A stretch of DNA of 64,000 nt from Lytechinus variegatus. Taxonomy: Eukaryota > Echinodermata > Echinoidea > Temnopleuroida > Toxopneustidae. Below are positions 60,901 through 64,000 of this stretch, one piece after another; within the stretch, counting starts at the first letter, position 1; each line of letters begins with the position of its first letter. Position numbers and translations under genes: made by a program. Location of the stretch: positions 1,742,001 to 1,806,000 of the forward strand of contig NC_054757.1 in NCBI RefSeq assembly GCF_018143015.1, written 5' to 3'. The notes under the pieces are model-generated. The model was given only the letters and a program-made list of their open reading frames with translations, searched no databases and was not told where the DNA came from.

Positions 60901-61770
60901 CGCATTCCTTGACCGCCCATGCCGCCCATACCGCCCATCCCACCATACTGGGCGTTGCCTGTAAGGAGTGGGGGGGGGGGTGTTGTGGACAGGAGGGAAG
61001 GAAGAGGGGGGGGGGGTAGAGGGTGAAGGCAGGGGAAAAGTGAGAGCGTGAAAGAAATAAGTGGAGAAAGCGTGTACATGTTTTAATGATATAGATTTCG
61101 TCGATTGTCAAATTTTTCATATTTTCAAAGCATGCTTCAACCACTCAATCAAGTTATCATAATCTTATTAAAATATTCATGCAAAACAAAATATTTCAAT
61201 AAACTCGACCCAACCAAAAATGATTGCGTTGTGAGCAATATAAGCTTGAAAATTGATTAGGTTACTGGTGTGATCAATAAATAACGATCAGTTTGAAGTA
61301 ACGTGCGACTTTTCAACAACCCACATACTTTATGAAGTACTGAATCGTTTTAACTTACACAATGATATTCAAAAGAGTGTATTTAAAATAATGACATTGT
61401 AAATGTATAGCCATCAACGACAGGAACAATTACACATTATTGTCAGTTATAGGTTTTTAAAAGCAAACTAGATAATTAGATATTGTTGGGAAACAAATTG
61501 GAAATGTTTGGAAACCCATAAACATGGAAACATGAACATGTTATTCAAGGCAAATAATAAAATTGTGTAGCACAATAGATATTTTTGTCACTAAATTTTA
61601 TCCTGAATTAAACAAGATCAAAAAGACAAACATCAATGGGGTGTTTCAACTTGTCAGAAAAATAAAATAATAAAAATGAAATACCTAATTATTTCAATAT
61701 CAAGCATATTTAACAACTTACTCGTAGCAAATAGGAGCAAGACGCTCAGAAACGCCCAAGTTAACCGCAT
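42968..61770 (-). CDS. Gene C: secreted precursor with three saposin domains and three processed repeat cassettes (19 exons)
   Basis: Exons, 5' to 3': 61722-61770, 60648-60958, 57236-57358, 56566-56815, 55930-56024, 55415-55537, 54279-54621, 53666-53731, 53105-53203, 51555-51692, 50115-50180, 48574-48645, 47671-47802, 47183-47254, 46251-46367, 45445-45503, 44846-44914, 44010-44072, 42968-43084. All have GT-AG borders, phases agree at every join, and the total is 788 codons (787 aa plus TAG). Layout: signal peptide 1-17; Met/Gly/Gln/Pro-rich head; saposin 1 (about 85-175); tetra-Arg site 226-229; saposin 2 (230-330); three cassettes (about 388-680); saposin 3 (about 700-787). It must enter the secretory pathway, where furin-type cuts would release domains and repeats. 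The function is unknown; candidates are a membrane-active defence protein, a peptide-hormone precursor or a matrix protein. Confidence 0.85.
43160..43430. repeat. GAAA microsatellite in gene C intron 18
   Basis: About 270 bp of GAAA/GAAC units on the plus strand. The long Phe/Ser/Leu frame on the other strand is an artefact of the repeat. Confidence 0.95.
44080..44840. other. Gene C intron 17, nothing coding
   Basis: AT-rich intronic sequence with no recognised repeat. Similarly plain stretches fill 44920-45440 and 45510-46245. Confidence 0.4.
46795..47140. repeat. GC-rich diverged foldback in gene C intron 14
   Basis: GTGTAGCGGAAGATC, GGCGGATACGGTATCAGCCG and GGCGGGTATCG on the left are echoed in reverse on the right (ATTCGCCGGCAGATAGAG, CGAACCGTATCTGCC, GCATCCGCCGCTACAC). 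The arms are diverged but collinear. Confidence 0.55.
48752..49022 (-). repeat. Dispersed repeat (ACACTGTTAAAAAA..GCAGGAACTTC), reverse copy
   Basis: Reverse complement of the element at 32074-32336. It contains AGAAGTTCCTGCAGCAGAG and ends GGTTTTTTAACAGTGTA. It lies in gene C intron 11. Confidence 0.7.
49634..49799. mobile_element. MITE, GGGYCC..TAACACAAAG family, copy 3
   Basis: CTGGGCTCAGTAACACAAAT on the left and TTTTGCTTTACAGAGCACTGGG on the right, with CTGATTGGTCCCTGGTCAG inside as in copy 1. It lies in gene C intron 11. Confidence 0.65.
49796..50070. mobile_element. Foldback MITE with GATTGATCCAATC arms
   Basis: GGGCTCCGTATTACAAAGAG and TTACGATTGATCCAATC at the left are inverted at the right as GATTGGATCAATCGCAAC and CTCTTTGTAAGATGAGGCCC. 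It ends 45 bp before exon 11 of gene C. Confidence 0.7.
50456..50648 (-). mobile_element. tRNA-derived SINE, head-truncated copy
   Basis: AATAATAATAGCC tail, then AGCGCTTTTCCAAGAATGGC, CCGCACGAAAAGTGCACAAT and CCCTGGGGAGCATTCCTTG. These match the tail half of the copy at 35345-35705. The tRNA head is missing. Confidence 0.8.
51447..51518. repeat. 27-bp-arm hairpin next to gene C exon 10
   Basis: The left arm is CTGAGGGGCGCAGAAGGCGT then CACTTCA (51447-51473). The right arm is its inverse (51492-51518) with one mismatch, and the loop is 18 bases. It lies about 35 bases inside the intron from the donor of exon 10. Confidence 0.75.
52540..52612 (+). mobile_element. SINE 3' end with ATC tail
   Basis: CAAGCGCCATGAGCGCCCAG, GGCGGATACCGGCGCTATAC and an ATCATCATC tail have the form of the 3' part of marine tRNA-SINEs. 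The head is not visible. Confidence 0.5.
53965..54045. repeat. Dispersed repeat, TTTCGACAA..GACCTCT family, copy 2
   Basis: CCCGGTTCACCATCTTTCGAC, GACCTCTCAGC and TTCATTGTGATTCGACGGG match the copy at 15400-15480 in order. It probably forms part of a larger element covering about 53826-54075 in gene C intron 7. Confidence 0.5.
54590..56640 (-). other. Gene C: saposin domain 2 (exons 4-7)
   Basis: Exon 5 carries ICQSC, exon 6 (41 codons) carries ESCDVMPCIDKTEC, and exon 7 begins NTRETCEAFQLC. There are seven cysteines, one more than the usual six (in VMPCID). Intron phases and the size of the middle exon equal those of domain 1 and of genes A and B. Confidence 0.85.
56408..56478 (+). mobile_element. 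tRNA-like SINE head
   Basis: CGCGTCGTGGTCTAGGGG (A box), GACTCTCGCCTTTCAAACAG and GGGGTTCGAATCC (B box) match the head of the SINE family at 35345-35705. It breaks off near 56480 into intron sequence of gene C. The acceptor stem does not pair well, so it is not called as a tRNA gene. Confidence 0.65.
57400..59210. other. Gene C intron 2, distal part, nothing coding
   Basis: AT-rich with G/C homopolymer runs near 57420 and 57898. No exon, RNA or named repeat is supported. Confidence 0.4.
59218..59937. mobile_element. MITE-like element with ACACTGTGAAAAAA ends and CCCAACNTTGGGC words
   Basis: The left end ACACTGTGAAAAAAAGAG and the right end AATTTTTTCACAGTGTA are inverted. Both flanking zones repeat TTGGGCAAAATATTGCCC-like palindromes. 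The centre (59350-59700) is unrelated sequence. Confidence 0.65.
60388..60622. mobile_element. MITE, CACTGTAAAAACTGTGGTGTTAA family, copy 2 (diverged)
   Basis: ACTGAGGTGTTAAAACTGCC, ACACCCGAGAGATTGATCAT and GTTGTAATAACACCC run in the same order as at 40486-40722. It ends 26 bp from exon 2 of gene C. Confidence 0.65.
60960..61720. other. Gene C intron 1
   Basis: G-rich runs at 60967-61020, then AT-rich sequence. No repeat or exon is supported. Confidence 0.5.
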
Positions 61771-61902
61771 ATTGTCAGCCTGAAATCACCCTCTCCAAAA
61801 TACTTAAAAATGAAGACAAGTTCTTGTTTAGAAATTCCCACAATTGAAACTCAACTCCTTCCAAGATCATGGAATGAAGTAATCACCTGAGGTGGGAAGA
61901 GG

Positions 61903-61909
61903 TTTTATA
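61903..61909 (-). promoter_or_regulatory. Candidate TATA box of gene C
   Basis: TATAAAA on the minus strand lies about 133 bp before the ATG at 61770. A CACCTCAGGTGATT palindrome holding a CAGGTG E-box follows within 25 bp. A TTTCAG just before the ATG could be the acceptor of a short 5' UTR intron. Confidence 0.5.
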
Positions 61910-62274
61910 CTTCTTTTTAGCTCAGGGTGGATGGGGATCTTGCCAGATCTTCAGCTTCAAGACCACGTTCATGGGCAAGAGTTTTTACCTACGTGTTAAT
62001 TACTGGATGTTTATCAACGTCATAACGCAAGTCATATTGAAGTCTTTGCCAAAGAAATATCACCCCACATCATTCTCAGTCTGTGGGACTGTATCTATCG
62101 GTTCAATCGCATTAACCTGCTGTCAACGATTAGGGCAACAAAAACAAACAACCAATAAAAATAAAGTTGAATCCGGGAGTTGAATAAAGTAATATTTTGG
62201 GGGTTCGAGTATGAGAAAATATGGAGGTATTCGGTTACAAGTAATAAAATGTGTTACCACCATCCATCTTAAAC

Positions 62275-62765
62275 ATCCAGGCCCATATTCTGAAGTCGGG
62301 TTTAAGTTAAACTCGGGTTTAAAGTTGTTTAAGTATGGATGGCCAATTGTTACATAAATCACTAACAGTGTAGATACACTCTAAAAAATGAAGTGCTAAT
62401 TCAGCTCTTAAAGAGCGTGTATAGTGACTGCACTTCGGAGTGCTGATTTTTCTCGTTCAAATTTGAACTAGACAAATCAGCACTCCGAAGTGCAGTCACT
62501 ACACACGCTCTTTAAGAGCTGAATTAGCACTTCATTTTTTAGAGTGTATCATATTTCAGCTCATTTGGCTCTTAAATCATTCATAATTGTCTAGGAAGTA
62601 TAAATAGATGACTGTCTTCACAATCGATGAATCAGGAAAGAGCACAGTAAACATAAGAAATATACAACTTAATAAAAATTTTGATACTTTGACCTCCCAT
62701 ACTTAAACCACAACTTTAAACCTAAGTTTAAGTTAAACCCGACTTCAGAATACGAGCCCCAGAGT
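62275..62765. mobile_element. MITE with GGGCCC..TTCTGAAGTCGGGTTTAA ends
   Basis: GCCCATATTCTGAAGTCGGG and GTTTAAGTTAAACTCGGG on the left are inverted on the right (AAGTTTAAGTTAAACCCGAC, TTCAGAATACGAGCCC). A different hairpin element is inserted in its left part. Confidence 0.75.
62375..62548. mobile_element. Near-perfect 174-bp hairpin MITE nested in the larger MITE
   Basis: Two arms of about 75 bp, starting TACACTCTAAAAAATGAAGT, pair almost perfectly around a short AT-rich loop. They contain CTCTTAAAGAGC and GCACTTCGGAGTGC. Confidence 0.85.
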
Positions 62766-62996
62766 TTTCGCATTTACTACGGGGAATCTCTCTACAACGC
62801 ACGATTTTCTTTAAAAAAACTGATGAGGGGTTTTTGTCGAAAGTTAATGGACCGGGACAGCATCGGAATCTTCGGATGATCTGATCTCCCAGTCCAACTT
62901 TCGACAAAAGCCTCTCAACTCTCCATTGCAATTTTAATTGCATTTTTAAAGGATTCGATGCGTTGTAGAGAGTTTCCCCGTAGTAAATGCAAAAAC
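62763..62996. mobile_element. Foldback MITE with GCATTTACTACGGGGAA ends
   Basis: TTTTCGCATTTACTACGGGG and TCTCTACAACGCA on the left are inverted on the right (TGCGTTGTAGAGA, CCCCGTAGTAAATGCAAAA). An inner TTTTTGTCGAAAGTTAATGG / CCAACTTTCGACAAA pair nests inside. The TTTCGACAAAAGCCTCTCAA stretch relates it to 15400-15480 and 53965-54045. Confidence 0.8.
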
Positions 62997-64000
62997 TACC
63001 TATTATCGTTCGCATTGGGGAGGGAGGGGGTCAGGGATATACCCTCCAAAAAAAAATTAAAAAAAATTGTAAATGTATTTTTTTTTTTGAAAATTTTCAG
63101 CAAATTCGCCAAAAAATGTATATAAAATCTTTCAAATTTCACTAATAATGCAAAAGTGTCTTGATGACAGGGTCGGTTGCTTCACTCTCTCGCTTTTGAG
63201 CTTCTTAAAATAAAATAAAAACGCGTCTTGCACCCCGGAAAATATTTCTGCGTAAGGCCGTGATCTTAATAGAAATTTGTTCGCCCTTACTAGTCTCTTA
63301 CTTAGTTGAATTGTGCTTGCATTCCTTCGAAATTTTTCTTTTACAATTCTTTGAAGCTTAAAACTTCTAAAAGGACTCTTCTTCAAAGATGTGTACTTCG
63401 CTTTAACCAATCTTACCTTTTTCGGAAAAGTCTTTTCCTATCACTTTTCCTTATTTAAAAGTCCTTTCAAAATTGTATTCATATATATGGCGCCTTTTGC
63501 ACCCTTTTCACCATTTTCGTATCATTTCTCTACACAATCAATTATTGACAGTTGTGTTCATTTATATGATTACTGTATTATATTACCAAGTACTTATAAA
63601 AGAGCCTGTGTACACGGTTCTTTGTCTTTATAAAATCCCTTTATGTCCACACGTATGAAACCACCGACTTTCTTTGACTTTATAACATCGTCGTTCAAAT
63701 TCTAGGGACCGGGGGGGGGGGGTGGAGTAGAGGGTGGGGTGGAGGGCTTTACAACATGGCTGCGTTTAATGTAAAAGAAAATGCAATTTTTTATTTAAAA
63801 AAATTAATGCTTCCCAAGCTAAGTGTGATAATTTGTAACTGGTTTTCACTGACTAATTTATTCTCATCCAATCGGATGCACGGATTTTCAGTAGCTTATA
63901 ACATCTGTCGAAAAAAAAATCACCCATGACATGTTCCCTTCGTGTCACTGTCCTCTCCTTCATTTTATATTTCTCAAATTTCTCTTTTTTAAATTAAGAG
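62997..64000. other. AT-rich end of the window
   Basis: No gene, RNA or repeat is supported. A long G run sits at about 63709-63722. Confidence 0.4.

Larger units (their letters stand above)
56566..60958 (-). other. Gene C: saposin domain 1 (exons 2-4)
   Basis: Exon 2 starts with a Gly/Met stretch (GGMGGMGGMGG), four PMQN repeats, then GCNLC. Exon 3 (41 codons) holds QVCNGLP and GQCQQL. Exon 4 holds ICKALTFC, completing six cysteines. After the domain, exon 4 runs through a Pro/Gln/Asn-rich linker to GGMFGRRRRSINLQ, a strong furin site preceded by Gly, then into the first helix of domain 2. Confidence 0.85.

Noticed and set aside
42968-61770. Bindin or spicule-matrix protein, because of the Met/Gly/Gln/Pro-rich repeats
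   Set aside because: Those families lack saposin domains and have far fewer exons; the Met/Gly bias alone is weak evidence.

Overview
The window looks like nuclear DNA of a marine deuterostome, most likely an echinoderm and probably a sea urchin. The reasons are AT-rich, intron-rich host genes with GT-AG introns, a Ty3/gypsy element with the integrase-before-RT order known from deuterostome Gmr1-type elements, foldback elements with satellite-like arms, tRNA-derived SINEs with AAT or ATC tails, and many short palindromic MITEs. The species assignment is inference; no rRNA, Hox or similar marker is present.

Layout. 1-16.2 kb is transposon-rich: a 150-bp-unit inverted repeat (1-440 and 5080-5345) bracketing a PIF/Harbinger element with an open two-exon transposase (1106-3997) and a LINE remnant; a solo LINE-ORF1-like gene (5673-6347, minus); a large foldback element with 53-bp satellite arms (6429-10690); a dead Tc1 element with doubled terminal repeats (12540-14233); and a SINE. 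From 16.8 to 61.8 kb lies a cluster of three saposin-fold genes. Gene A (16830-28497, plus) and gene B (34252-40401, plus) are small secreted single-saposin proteins of about 175 and 156 aa, each in four exons. Gene C (42968-61770, minus) has 19 coding exons and encodes a predicted 787-aa secreted precursor. A minus-strand rhodopsin-type GPCR with a one-base frame break (29245-31406) sits between A and B. A young LTR retrotransposon (18528-25426) lies in intron 2 of gene A. Two nested hAT-like elements (36146-38786) fill intron 1 of gene B.

Gene C is the most interesting item. Its protein has a signal peptide, a Met/Gly/Gln/Pro-rich head, two saposin domains separated by a tetra-Arg site, three copies of a three-exon cassette made of phase-1 exons, and a third saposin domain. 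Each cassette starts just after a furin-type site with a Gln and ends at RKKR. It carries a conserved FGIxIPGL motif followed in two copies by Gly plus two basic residues, the usual signature of an amidated peptide. The frame stays open across all exon joins. I know of no precursor that mixes saposin domains with hormone-like processed repeats; this is from memory, not a search.

Genes A and B and the first two domains of C split the saposin fold at the same places: phase 1 after the signal peptide or linker, phase 0 after helix 2, a 41-42 codon middle exon, and phase 0 before the last Cys pair. The cluster therefore probably grew by local duplication. No function was tested; saposin-like proteins generally bind or perturb lipid membranes.
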